Position numbers and translations under genes: made by a program. DNA of 64,000 nt from Salvator merianae. Lineage: Eukaryota > Chordata > Lepidosauria > Squamata > Teiidae. The stretch lies in the NCBI GenBank assembly GCA_003586115.2, contig QVOM02000119.1, forward strand, positions 50,245,428 through 50,309,427. The letters run 5' to 3'. Numbering within the stretch: the stretch's first letter is position 1; each line of letters begins with the position of its first letter. The notes beneath the pieces are model-generated. The model ran no database searches. It was not told the origin of the DNA and saw only the letters and a list, made by a program, of their open reading frames with translations. Shown here piece by piece: positions 23,262-34,845 of the stretch.

Positions 23262-23376
23262 GGCCTTTGTCATTCCTGGGCAGGGCCTTTTCGATGATGC
23301 ACCAAAGAGTGGCATATTTTTGGTGCCACATCTTGGTGCACCACTGAAAAGGCCCTGCCCAGGAATCACAAAGGCC
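23262..23376. repeat. Near-perfect 115-bp palindrome (Q)
   Basis: Arms of about 53 bp, 23262-23314 and 23324-23376, around a 9-bp loop 'tatttttgg'. Arm landmarks 'attcctgggcagggcctttt' and 'gaaaaggccctgcccaggaa'. Ends GGCC/GGCC. Probably a foldback MITE; no target duplication seen. Followed to 23457 by a short CpG-rich segment with 'gcgatagcgagcgagcg'. Confidence 0.75.
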
Positions 23377-23457
23377 GTAGTGACGCAGCTGATGCACTAC
23401 GGTGGCCCAGCGGCCCCATGAACGGGCGATAGCGAGCGAGCGAACACCCACATTTAC

Positions 23458-23996
23458 AGGGACGCACTGCACGTTAGAATTCTAATGTGGAATTGACCAT
23501 GCAGCATGAACACTGCATGACCAAAACCCAGATCCAAAACCCAGGCCAGGAAGTGCTCAGCCACTGCTATGGCAACCAGCAGGTATGTGCATTGCAATCA
23601 GCTGATCGCACCTGAGCAATTGGCTGATTGCACCAGCACAATCAGGTCTATGTGATCAGGCCGTGCAATGCCCTATCAGGCCACATGATGCCCTGGCGAG
23701 GATTAGGTGCAAGCCCAATCAGGCATTGCATGGCCGGATTGGGCATCGCGTGGCCCGATCCAATGTTGTGCAGCCCAATCTGACATGTGCTGGCCTGATC
23801 GGAGCCGATTGGCCCATCGCACATGCGCAATCAGCCAATCACACATGCATGATGACTACATTCCCCCCGGCCTGAATACTTCACGACCAGGCAGATGTGA
23901 ATGTACCTTACCAGGAGGTAAGGTACCCACTCCCACCCACTTGGGCCTCTGCCAAGCGAAGAGCCACTTGACTAGCAAGTGCGAACATGCCCTTAT
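23458..23996. mobile_element. Family A type II MITE (A7)
   Basis: Left hairpin remnant 'ttagaattctaatg', then 'gctatggcaaccagcaggta'. A central array of 'caatcaggcc'-type decamers on both strands (23630-23830) follows. Near the right are the hairpin 'accttaccaggaggtaaggt' and end CAAGTGCGAACATGCCC. A 146-codon open frame starting inside at 23707 is a repeat artefact. Confidence 0.65.
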
Positions 23997-25579
23997 ATTC
24001 CTTGTTGGCTACATAATTTTCCATATAGATCCAATATATTTGGTTTTAAAGAGGAACATTATCAGCATCTCCAACCAGTGTGTGGCACTGACACATCAAA
24101 TATTGTGTGCCTTTGCAGTACATTTTTCATACACTTTTGTGCCCTAGGTCCCAATAACTAGGTGCAACATATTACAGTTGCAGTAAAACTAGCAGGGTAG
24201 CAGGAAAGGGGCAAGCATTTGCATTTATGGTTTATTTTTACTTCTATATTCTACTTTTTGAACTTCAGGAGCTCAAAACATGTTTTGGGATAATCACATT
24301 AGAACTTGCTTCTTCTCCTCTTCTGCTGTGCTTTTCTGCTACACATGTCATCACTAGTTTGTGGCCTATGCCTGCTGCAGAATATTCTAACATAATACAT
24401 TGCAAAGCTTTGCTTTTAACTGAACATGTGTATCTGGAAAAGTAAGCATATACCAGGCAAAGGATTGATATGTTACAAAGAGAACTTGGCATGAAAATCT
24501 CATCTCAGGAATCCTACGCAACTTGAAATGTGAAGGGTGATACAGATGGCTATGAATAAGAAACTTCCCATCAATTTACTTTGATCAGTTTATCTTACAG
24601 GTTGAAGCCAATGAGAATAGTTCTAGGAGAATACACCTGATACTCTGCTGAAATGCTAGTAACAGAGGAAAAGATTAATTCCTTGGAAGTACTGTGTAAT
24701 AGGATTAAGGCGCTTGAAATAAGATCATGAATCCAAACTCACACACATGCCCTCTATGCCCACGCTGGCTGAAGCTAAAAGGGGTTGAAACTCAAAATAT
24801 TTGGAGGACACCAGGAAGAAGAAGGCTAGTTCACACTGTTATTTACAGATTTGTCCAGAATTGCAATTGGATTTTTCAAAATGCAGAAGGCCTATGGTAG
24901 GGTTTTCCTATGAGTACTTCTAGCTGTCCTCACAATGTGTTAACTTTGATACCATCCAGAAAAACAGACTGGACAAAGTTCTTTTCATTCTGAAGAATTA
25001 GATGTCCACAGCAACTTAAGAACAGTCAACAACTAAATGCGTACCTACACACCAAGAGCATTTGGAAAATGCCTTGTTATCTCATCTCATTAAACATTTC
25101 AGGGAGTAAACAGTCCAAAGATATTTTCCAGTGTCAACCTCTCTATTAAGAGTATTTTGAACTTCTTATCTCTATCATATCTTAGCAACAAGCTTAACAA
25201 GCTTTAAGTGTTGTGGGGGGACAGGCATTTAAAGTATGCAAAATTGTGCAGAAAGGCAATATATTTAACACAACTGGAATATGTCAGCAAAGTCATGCTC
25301 TCTTAGCTCATGTTCAGCAAGTAAACACTATTTCTGAAAACTGGGTACTGCATAGAGTACTTTTAATGGTTAAGAGCTGAACGTTCATTTATGCCTATTA
25401 ACATGAAAGTGCTTCTTGGCAGAAATCATGGAAAAAGGCTGAGAAAAAATACAGCACAAAAGAAATCCTTATTAGACAAGTTCTCTGTTATAGGTTGATT
25501 TATACACAAGCAGTTTGCTTGCTGTCTTTTTTTGTACTATTACTGCTTAATAATCTATACAGCACCACACTGTTAGTTG
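23997..25579. other. Unassigned AT-rich stretch
   Basis: No gene or repeat recognised by eye. Confidence 0.5.
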
Positions 25580-25945
25580 ATAGGCAACAGATTATTTACT
25601 TATTTATGGCTCTTTCTGTATTGGGTCTTATTCTAGATTATATTCCAGGATAGGCACCTGCTATCTGCATGCTGGTGCAGACTATGGGCAGGGCCTGCCA
25701 TAGTCTGCACCAGTATGCAGATAGCAGGCTCCTAATCCAGAATGTAATCCAAAATAAGGCCCAGTGCAGAAAGGGCTTATGTCTCTCTTTTGAACAACAA
25801 CGTGTTTCACCTCCCCGTCATGTAATCCTCAGAGCAACTACGTCAGGTAAGTAAGGGTGAGAGGCAGTGACTGACCTGAGCTTATTAGGATTTGAACTCC
25901 TGGCCCTCCATTCTAGTCCCTACAACATGCTGACGTTCATAAGGC
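25580..25945 (-). repeat. tRNA-derived SINE (MIR-like layout), interrupted by B2
   Basis: Minus strand. The right part holds a B-box-like 'ggagttcaaatcc' (as ggatttgaactcc near 25890) and 'cctcagagcaactacgtcag', 'gaggcagtgactgacctgag', the usual SINE body. The left part is the 'ttatttacttattt' tail. B2 with TAT duplication separates tail from body. Confidence 0.7.
25608..25777. mobile_element. Family B MITE (B2), nested in SINE
   Basis: Ends GGCTCTTTCTGTATTGGG and CCCAGTGCAGAAAGGGCT; flanks TAT at 25605-25607 and 25778-25780. Internal mirrored block 'tgcagactatgggcagg' / 'cctgccatagtctgca'. Confidence 0.8.
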
Positions 25946-26011
25946 GAATGAAACCCAGAATGGCCTGGTTGTTCTGTGGACCTCTTTTTCAACTATTATT
26001 TTACTCATTAA

Positions 26012-26148
26012 GGCTGCATCTAGACATTGCTTACTTATTCCGCTATATTTGGATATTCCAGAATAAAGCATGGATATTCTGGAATATCCACGTTTTATTC
26101 CAGAATATCAAAATATAGCAGAATAGGTAGGCAATGTCTGGATGCAGC
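26012..26148. mobile_element. Family D foldback MITE (D2)
   Basis: Arms GGCTGCATCTAGACATTGC and GCAATGTCTGGATGCAGC, continuing 'ttacttattccgctatattt' and its mirror. Co-linear with D1. Confidence 0.8.
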
Positions 26149-26612
26149 TTCACACATTTCAATTCCATGGGGAGCTCTGTGATGCTGTGTTCCATGGGGA
26201 ACACAGTGCTGCTGACACCAGTATGATGAATATGCCAGTGCCATTGCTGCTTGTGATGACTATTCAACAAATATTAATGCCTCCTCTTATCTATCTCCAT
26301 CACTGATCCCCAAAGTCAACAAAGAAGAATCCAGCCCTTAGACTTACTATCTCAATTGTTTAATAAATATTTTCCCTATATAATCAGCTTCTTAGTTTTG
26401 TTGCCACCACCACACCTTTCCCAGTCTGAGGCCATCTCTGCATTTACCAAGGGAAATACCTGCATGGACCATTTTGGGCATCATGTCTTCATTTTTGGTA
26501 GCATAAGATGTACACTGGACAACACGATATCCACCTGGGACAGCTGCTGAAAAGGTTGTGGAATAGCACTCAGAAGTGAGATCTTCTGCTGCAAAGTCTT
26601 TAGACACCCTCC

Positions 26613-26781
26613 CAGCAGCAGCCACTGGCTTTAAGCCTGGGTGTTCTCATCCCGGGCAAAGTGCACCATGACTGTTCCTGGGGCATCCGGGCCTTCGTAC
26701 TGACACAGCAGGTCTAGCGGCCATGGCGCACTTTTGGGGGGGGGGCATAAACACCCGGCTTAAAGCCGGAGGCTGCTCCTG
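26613..26781. mobile_element. hAT-like palindromic MITE (J2)
   Basis: Left 'gccactggctttaagcctgg', right 'cccggcttaaagccggaggc'. Same architecture as J1 and J3 but more decayed. Includes a 10-bp G run near 26737. Confidence 0.65.
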
Positions 26782-27222
26782 CACCCTCCCGTGCCAGAAA
26801 TGGAAATGCTGCAGAGAGGGTGCTTCCATGACCTACCATGCTATGCATCAAGTCACAGTGACCAAGTAGGACCAAGCAGTGATCTGCAGGTGAGATGGCT
26901 TCATTGAAGACAATCACAGTGTAAACTAAACATCTTCTATAGGCCTGCAATAAAAAATGCAACTGAAGAAGCAATATGCTTTCTGTGCAGAAAAAGGTAC
27001 GCTACAAAAATCAAAATCAGGGGATCTGGATACAAGATCTCACATTCTGGTGTGATTTCCCTGCAGTGAAAACTGATAGAATACAGCTTGTGTATATGTT
27101 TCCCTTGTAAGTCGCTTGGGTACAAGAATATAACTGTCAACAGTTTGACCGCAAGAACATCAGATAACCAGCCCTACTTAGTTGAAGGTGTGAATGACAA
27201 GGTCTGGGGAATCACCGTCTCC

Positions 27223-27605
27223 GGGCCTGTTCACACTTTAGTGTTAATGGGTGTGGAGATGCTCACTAGCACAGTGCAACCTCATTTTGCAGAGGCCCAA
27301 ATGATCAGGAACCTCTGCAGACGCTCCCAATTGTTAAAAGATGCGGACAACAAAATTGTTATCCACAGCTGTTCTGGTTGCAAACGCTGCAGTTGTGTGC
27401 TATGTCACTGGTCACCATGGCAGTGGCTGGACATTTCCATGGCCACTGTCATGGCAGGGAGCTCGTATTTGCACTGTAAGTGCTAGAGGTCTGTTTCCAA
27501 GCTATTCCAGCCTTTGCAGTGTGGATGGCCACCGCACTGTGGAAACTGTTCTACCTTAGAACGGGATAATTATCCCGTTCTAAGGTAGAAAATTCAAAAA
27601 GGCCC
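27223..27605. mobile_element. Family A MITE (A8) with intact 42-bp palindrome
   Basis: Ends GGGCCTGTTCACACTTTAG and ATTCAAAAAGGCCC. The subterminal palindrome at 27549-27590 is perfect (21 bp + 21 bp, centre GGGATAATTATCCC). Internal 'ttgttatccacagctgttct' and 'actggtcaccatggcagtgg'. Flanks TCC and TGC. Confidence 0.8.
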
Positions 27606-28066
27606 TGCTTACCAGCCTCTCTCCTCAGTTCCTTCACAAAACTTTCTCAGTTTCTCTCCCTGTCTCCTTCTCTCTCTCTCATTATATATCTATATAGATA
27701 GATATAGATATAGATATAGATACAGATATTCCTGCCTATAGTCCTTTAGCTGTCAGTAGGCAGTTTATTCTGTATTGTTATTTTATTCTCTTCACACCTC
27801 TCTCTACCTCTAACTCCTTTTTTAGTTACATGTCTTTTCTAGTTCTTGAGCTATCTGAAATCATGGTCCTTTGTTGACTGAGATCATAGCCCTGTCTCTC
27901 TCAAATCCTTGTTTTGTCTTATTTCTCTTAACTCTCAGTTCTACCTGAGTGAAAACTCCGCCTATTCCCACTATATGTAGCCACTGCCTCACTTCTACCA
28001 TTGCTCCTGCTGGCTAAACCTGATTAGCAGGGCATTCCATCAGCCCAAAAGATTGCAGGCCACATA
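27606..28066. other. Pyrimidine-rich and ATAGAT microsatellite stretch
   Basis: Contains (ATAGAT)n-type repeats at about 27683-27728; otherwise unassigned. Confidence 0.6.
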
Positions 28067-28569
28067 GGTAGCTTCCACACTGTGCCCCAGTAATTGCACC
28101 AGGAATGGGGTGAACTGCGGTAGAGTACACCAACAGCCACCTGCAGGATGGCAACCATGTGCCATCCTATTCTAGGAGCAAGGAAACAGATGTTTGCCCA
28201 CTTTGAAGTCACAGGCTAGGGAGAGGGGGATTCTGCAGAGCACCTGGAAACAGCTTTGGAAGTGGGCCATTTGCAGGGCCCAGAAAATGTCACCAGGCTC
28301 CAGGTACCACATGAACTGCTCCAGACACAGCAACCTGCCTTTGTGGCAGCAGCTGGAGTGGACCCAAGCTCAGGAACATGTGGCAAAAAGTTGCTTCTAT
28401 CTGGAGTGCCTTTGGGCCCAGTTTTCATGCCCGGGAGCACTCCAGCTGAGAGGCCCATGCAACCAGAGCATTCCCTGAGATGCTGTGACTCCCAGGGAGT
28501 GCACTGGTGTGCAGTGCCAGTGATCCTTGGGGGCACCTAGCATGGTGCATTGGACCACATGGAAGCTGC
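28067..28569. mobile_element. Possible MITE (N)
   Basis: Candidate terminal repeats GGTAGCTTCCACACTG and, from the right, GGCAGCTTCCATGTGG. Interior is GC-richer than flanks. No target duplication resolved and only one copy is seen here. Confidence 0.35.
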
Positions 28570-29094
28570 CGCAAAGGCTAGGTACAGTAAATTGCTTGAG
28601 AATCACTGCAGAGTCAACCATTCTTTGGAGTTGAGGAAACATTTTAATTTAGGGGACATTTCATGGATGAAAAAGGCAGGAATTCCCCACACAGTTACAA
28701 ATTCTTCCTCCTACCAAAAAAGCACAGTTATGACCCATCCGTTCCAGTCAGATTGGATGGACTCAGCACAGACTCATATATGCCAGCTTCCCCCAATCCA
28801 ATGAAAAGCATGGACAGACTGTCCAGAAGTTTATGACGTGGCTATTTTTTCCCAGGAGTGTTTGCTTCAGTGCTTTGCCTAGTTGCATGATATGGTGTGA
28901 CGTGATAATTTACAGTGACTGCTCAGTCACTGTTTTCATCTGGAAATCTCAAAAAGTTAGTGTATGTTGACAGGCAGATGCAGTTCCTGCAGACAGTGAA
29001 ACTGGCAAAACCTCTGGAAAACTGACTGGGGTATCTGGGGAAGACACCAAAATTTGACGTGGCAATGTGTTTGAACTGAATAAACTCCATTTGA
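28570..29094. other. Unassigned non-coding stretch
   Basis: No repeat or gene recognised. Confidence 0.5.
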
Positions 29095-29460
29095 ATTCAA
29101 ACATTCCTCAAAATTGTCATTCTTGCCTACTTGCAATATTGCAATTATAGGAAACCCAGTCGTGATGCCAGGTTTTCCATAATAGTGATGCTTACCTTTG
29201 AAATCTGGTGAGCAGCTTCTACAGCCAGCTTGACTGTGGCTAATAGAAACCAGTCAAGTGCAAGGAAACAACAGAAAGAAGTAGGTGAGCACTTGGTTGC
29301 CTCCTGTAGTCCGTCTCCAGCTGATTCCAAAAAGTACCTGCCAGACATTAAGGTAAGCACAGACCTGCTTCTTGCGTCTGGCAGGGGGCAGCAAGAGGCA
29401 ATCACACGCTCTTGTTTAGATCCTGCATTGTCTCTTGACATCTGGAGGAAGACAAAGAGA
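29095..29460. mobile_element. Family E MITE (E3)
   Basis: Stem 'attataggaaaccc' / 'ggttttccataat' followed by 'agtgatgcttacctttgaaa', as in E1/E2. Right block 'caagaggcaatcacacgctc' and 'gcattgtctcttgacatctg'. Confidence 0.55.
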
Positions 29461-30417
29461 GCAGTCTTAATTCCCAGTACATGCTGATTTCCACTGAGCT
29501 GAAAATTCCTCTAGCACTATAATAATAGAATATGGCAATTTTAACACTTGCGGAGAATGGGCTGGTCCAACTGGTGAGGTCCCCAGCTGGAGTGGTCCAG
29601 CAGGCCTGGACCAATGTTGCCTGCACTTAGGCTACCTGTTCTGGGACAGGCCCTGTGCAGCTCATACCATGTGTTGTTCTGAAGTTTTCATAAGCTTCAG
29701 AACCTGCTTTGATGGCACTGACGACCAGGAACTGCCAAAATCAGTCCCCCTGCTAAACTAGCCCACAGAGGTGTGTGTCCTTCTGCATGCCTCCTTGGAC
29801 TGGTCTACCAGCCGCTGGACTGTCAGGTGTACTGGTACCTTGGTCTAGACTGCCATTTTGGCAGTCTGGGCTACACTGCATCCAGTACAAATCAGTGGCC
29901 TAGTAGAGGGCAGTATCTTTTTAGTCTACCCAGGGTACGGAAGAGAGAGACTCATAAGTGGGCTAGGCCCTGTACTTGACTGGGATACTGGTAAGTGCAG
30001 AAAATGCCGATGTATTGTGAGGGGGAACATTACTGATAACACCAAATCAAATATTAAGATTTTTCTGAATCAGCATATTATCAGAGCAGTAAATACTGAA
30101 TCTGATGCCACTAGTGACTAGTGCAGCTGGCCCCACCTGACTTCATGGAAGTTCATAGGATTTGTTTGAAGCTCACACCGTGCCACAAATCTTCCTTTCA
30201 TCCAGCCCTAAATGGGTCTGATCAAAGAAAGATTTGCTGCCTTAGGGACAGAGGAAGTTTTTGTCTGCCCTGCCCACACAGCCTACCACTGTGTGGTATA
30301 TTATTATTACTATCACTCCATAGGAATGAGTGAGAAATGTGGGAAACTCTTTGACTTGAGTATTTTGAAGCAGTGTGTTTTCAGAGAATGAAGTCCTGGT
30401 AGCAATCATATTTCAAT
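29461..30417. other. Unassigned stretch with GGTCTACC/GGTCCAG motifs
   Basis: The 29560-29960 segment has repeated 'ctggtcta' and 'ggtccag' phrases resembling 10620-10700 and 39760-39810, so another decayed hairpin transposon is likely, but ends were not found. Confidence 0.3.
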
Positions 30418-30909
30418 GGGTGTTTTTGCTCTTTCCACTTTAGAACAGGATAATCATCCTGTTTTAAGGTGGAATAGATCATGCAGCATGGACACTGCCC
30501 ACCCTGCATGGCTGTATCCATGAAGATCAGCAAGATACCAGCATTCATGGCACGAATGCTGGTGTCCTGTGCTCATTCTTCACCATGGCAGCGGACAGTG
30601 GCTGGGAAGTGTCCAGCCACTGCCATGGTGACTGGCAGCACCGCACAGTGTGCAGGCACACACATGCACGATCATGCAGGTGCAACCACCGAACACAACA
30701 TAGCTGTGCATTCGGAGAGTGAATGCATTTTACTGGGAGCTGGATACCAGCTCCCAGTCAAGCTGTGGAGAACAAATTAGTGCTCCACAGCTATCTGTGA
30801 TTGGGAGCAGTGATATGCTGCTCCCAGTCATGAGGTCCTCCGCAAAGTGCAGAGGCACTTTGCTAGAGAGCATCCCTGACACTTGTTAGTGCAAAGGGTG
30901 AACAGACCC
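30418..30909. mobile_element. Family A MITE (A9)
   Basis: Left end GGGTGTTTTTGCTCTTTCC, subterminal hairpin 30435-30472 (17-bp stem, two mismatches), right end AAAGGGTGAACAGACCC. Complete internal order: 'gctgggaagtgtccagccac', 'gagaacaaattagtgctcca', 'gagcatccctgacacttgtt'. Confidence 0.75.
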
Positions 30910-31981
30910 GTGAAAACTGAGTGAAGAAATTACAAACAGAGAATTTTCAATCGAAAGGTGACACCACTTATAACTTTCTTCCTAGCATGCCTATTTTTTA
31001 GCTGCCTGGTAGAATAGAACATCTCTGTGACACTCTTTCAGGATATTGCCCCCTCAAATAAAGAAGCAAGCTCACCTTGTTTTAAATTGGTGCCATCCTT
31101 CCTTTGTAACTACTGGAATGCCAAATTTCTTGCTGCTTGCATATAACGTTCCTTATTATTGAAGACATATTTAGTAGTAGTACTACTATTATTAGCAGCA
31201 GCATTTTTATTTCCTAAAATCAGCTATGCTTCAGAAGACTTCATTACTATTTGGGTCTAATTAAATGCCAGGATTAATAACTTTGCTTCTTTTTCTTTTT
31301 TCCATTTCAGAATCTTCTGGCATCTCTAGGCTTGTCTCAGATTGCTTATGTCTTTTGTAAGCATAGAAGTTCACTGTAAGAGTATGTGCATTTCTGAAAT
31401 GATTTATAAACTGTCACTCCCACACAAAGTAACTTGTCACTTTCAAGTTGTTTCAGTTCTCTATCAACACCATCTCAGTGTCTTCCAGATAAGGACACTT
31501 GACAACACTTTGATGCCATTAACTGCCTCTCTTCTGTGCAAAAGCAGTGAATGACAGGAACAGAACTGTGGCTTTGTCTCCAAGGTGGTCAATCTTCATT
31601 CCTTCCCCCACTGAAAAAACTTGAGGGATCTGCTGGTGCTTTGATGGCCCACCAAAGGTGCCTGAAGATCAGTTTGCAAGGAGTGACTCTGAAGTCCCTC
31701 CCCATGCACTGACATAGCCCCTGAGTTCAGCACAATGGAGCATGGAGACTCTAGGGGTTGTTCATCATGTGCAGGTGTGAAAGCTTGAATATGTGGCCTC
31801 CCTGGCAGCATGTAAACCAGGAAGTCAATTTGGAGGGTACAAGAAGGATGCTATAGCCAAAGTGCTGCGACCTTTGCCAGCATCCATCTATCCATGGCCT
31901 GAATTGTGTTGTATTTTCACCAGTCTTGTCTATTAGAAGTTATGCAGGATCTGGATAACCTGGTGCAGTAGGAGAGACATG
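30910..31981. other. Unassigned non-coding stretch
   Basis: No gene or repeat family recognised. Confidence 0.5.
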
Positions 31982-32576
31982 GGGACTGTTTGCATTATGG
32001 GCTAGCAAGTGACAAGCACGCTTACTAGCCAAGTGCGTATGCACTTGGCAGAGGCCCAAGTGGCCGGGAGCAGACTACAGTCACTCTCAATCGCAACTAC
32101 CTGTGCAGCACTAATTAGTGCTCCACAACCTTACTGGGTGCCAGCAACCAGCTTCTGATAAGGTGTATCTGCATTTATCTTGGTTGCCGCACTAGACAAG
32201 GCGGCTGCAGCTGCATCATGCCCTGATCAGGCCCATGTGAGCAGACACTTCGGCCTGCAGAATGCCCAAATCAGGCCCACACAATTGGGCAATCAGGCCC
32301 ACATGATGTCCTGATTGGCCCAGATCACTCTATGCTGTGAGGGGAATGGCTGCATGACTGTGGCTGTGCAGTCATTTGCAGCTGTTGGATTACCATGGCA
32401 GTATCTGGATTCTTGTTTGGATTTTGCCATGGGCATTCCAGCCAGTCATCCACACTGCAAGCACTGCTGGCCTGGTACAGAATTATCACAGCACTCAATG
32501 TGCAAATGGCCACTGCCGCACTGGATCTTTACCAGCCTAGTATGATATGTAAGTGCAAACCCAGCCATAGTCTTCC
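31982..32576. mobile_element. Family A type II MITE (A14)
   Basis: Left end GGGACTGTTTGCATTATGG. Then the type II subterminal block 'cacttggcagaggcccaagt', an array of 'gatcaggccca' units at 32220-32320, and 'gattaccatggcagtatctg'. The right hairpin has lost its distal arm: 'tttaccagcctagtatgata' runs directly into GTAAGTGCAAACCCAGCC. Confidence 0.65.
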
Positions 32577-32711
32577 CATGATACACTTCATATTTCTACA
32601 CTTCAATCCAACCCTTTTTCTTTTGCTTCGCCCCCCCCCCTTGTTTCTCAGTGAATTTTCTCTTCTTTAAGAATTTATTAAGTCCATGTAAGATTAGAGG
32701 TTGAATCAGTT

Positions 32712-33028
32712 GTGCCTTTTCTGCTGGGACTGGGGCAGACAGCCTCTCAACCCTGGGAATATCCCAGCATCATACTGGGGTTACCTTATGTATCTGTGAC
32801 AATCCCAACATAGTCCCAGAGGCAAATCCCGGGAACTGCTATTGTAGGAAAAAGAAGACTGTACCTGGGTTTTCCTGGGTAGCAATATTATTTACTGTGT
32901 CTAATGCTTAGTTCTAGCTTTTTTCCTCATGAAAATACCTATTGCACAAGCGCAGAGGCAGGGGCAGGCACTTGCACAGTTCTGGATAGTTTTGCCACAT
33001 TTTCCTCTCACCATCTGGAGGCAGCCTT
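32712..33028. mobile_element. Family E MITE (E7)
   Basis: Contains 'gggaatatcccagc', 'ggggttaccttatgtatctg' and 'atcccaacatagtcccaga', matching E6 ('gggattaccatcaatatgtg'). Right terminus 'cctctcaccatctggaggca' then gcc. Left end decayed. Confidence 0.55.
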
Positions 33029-33094
33029 AGTTCTTTTCCTGTTGCCCTTGCCCAGAGCAATGTTATTTTGAAGAATATTATATTTTGTTGACTC

Positions 33095-33195
33095 ACCCTT
33101 GGGAGTCTCTATAATTGTCTTTTGTTGTGAGCCACTCTGAAGCCTATGGGTGACCGGGCAGGATATAAATTAATTAAATAAATAAATAAATACAA
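33095..33195 (+). repeat. LINE/SINE 3' tail with AAAT repeats
   Basis: Reads 'gttgtgagccactctgaagc', then 'gggcaggatataaattaatt' and (AAAT)n, the standard 3' tail of squamate L2-type LINEs and the SINEs they mobilise. Confidence 0.75.
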
Positions 33196-34665
33196 AACAA
33201 GTAAACATATCTATTTTACATATTTTTGCTTTTGCCCGGATCTCCATTTCACAGAGAAGCCAGCAGGCCCTTAGATGCCAATTACACTTGAAAGCGGAGG
33301 AGCATCTGTTGCCACCCAACATGGATATGGCAAGAAAGACACTTTTTTTAAGGCCTTCCCATGAGTAGGTGGAGGCTTGGCCTTATTTTTCTCTTCTTTT
33401 TATTTTTTGGCAGATGTCTCACCATTTTAAATGGATGTACTTACAATTTCTCTCATAATTTTCTGAATAATATTTTGAATAATACACATAGTTTTCAAGC
33501 AATTTTATTTGCTACTTTGTTTCACACATTTTTGTGTTCTTATTTTAGTTGTTGATGATTGCATTGCAATTTGCATAGTTTAGGAAGTATAGATTTGGTA
33601 GTCTTCCGTTTTAAGTTCCTCCCCTTGTTTTTGCCCTGTCTTTGGTTTGTTTTATTCCACAGAATAAAGGCAGTAAAATACTAAGAGCTTTGCAAATTTA
33701 AAGGCAATAAATACCATTGTGTGCGAGTATAGTACTGTATGTAAGGCAAATGTAACACTTTACAAGTGGCTTTTTATTTGACTTTTCCAGGAATTACCTC
33801 TTTTCAGTTCTCAATCAAAAAACATTTTATCTTTATCAATAATTCTTTGAAAAAGGCTGTTGAGTCACATCTTCAGATCCAAAGTAGCCTCTGAGACTTG
33901 CAGGTTTTCATTTCAGTGGTTAGCACAGAGAAGGAAAAGAATGCTCTGTTGATTTGGCAATGTACTGTGATAAAAAAGAAAAATTATGAAAAAGAAACAA
34001 CTACCATCAGTCGAATAAAGCAATCTTTACTTTATTATATAAAATTAATTGTTTAGCGGTGCTGAGCTCTAGTGAACAGCTGAGAATGACTCAGCCTTGG
34101 ACGAGTCTACTGTGCTCTCTGTCGCGTTTCATTTCAATATGAAAGCAGATTGTAGATTTTCTGGTGTGATTGACAATGACTAAGCCCCAAAGACACTAGA
34201 GCTTGAGTCATTGCACTTGTTTGTCCAAAAGTGATAGCAAAATAAATTACTTAGCATGCGATAGGGAGGAGACAAAAAGTCTATAAGCCATTAAAGCCAA
34301 TATCAGTCTAAAAACAGACTCTGCAGCCTTAGTGAAAAACACAGAAACACTAGAAGTGGCATCTTTTAACATTTCTATGTGTTCACTTGAGGGATGCTGA
34401 ACTGCTTTATAGGGGTGTAGCTAGAGTGGAATAGATCAAGTAGGTTTGCATCCATACAGGCAAGCACAACACCTACCCTGACCGAAAAGCAGACTGTCTG
34501 AATATCTAGATGCACCTGGACAGTGTGCTTACACTTGTCCCCAACTGGCTCCTGGGCTCTTCCACCTGCCCTGGAAAGTAAGTTATCAGCAGGGCTGGTT
34601 CTCCTAATCTCAGGAGCCTAATTGGGAGGGTGGAATTAGAGGTAAATTCAGAAGAAGCCAACAGA
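33196..34665. other. Unassigned AT-rich stretch
   Basis: No gene or repeat recognised. Confidence 0.5.
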
Positions 34666-34845
34666 GGTCCTTTCTGCACTTGGCTTTATTCTGGACTATA
34701 TCCCAGAATAGGGACCTGCTATCCACACACTAATGCTGATTATAGCAGGCCCCAGGTGGGGCCTGCCATAGTTCATAGTAGTATGCAGTTGGCAGATCCC
34801 TATTCCAAGATATAATCTGGAATAAGGTCAAGTGCAGAAAGGGCC
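34666..34845. mobile_element. Family B MITE (B3)
   Basis: 180 bp; ends GGTCCTTTCTGCACTTGG and CAAGTGCAGAAAGGGCC. Central 'ggccccaggtggggcc' palindrome. Flanks do not match. Confidence 0.75.

Noticed and set aside
23630..23830. CRISPR-like array of short repeats
   Set aside because: Units are mixed in orientation, irregular in spacing and part of a vertebrate MITE; no cas genes and the genome is eukaryotic.
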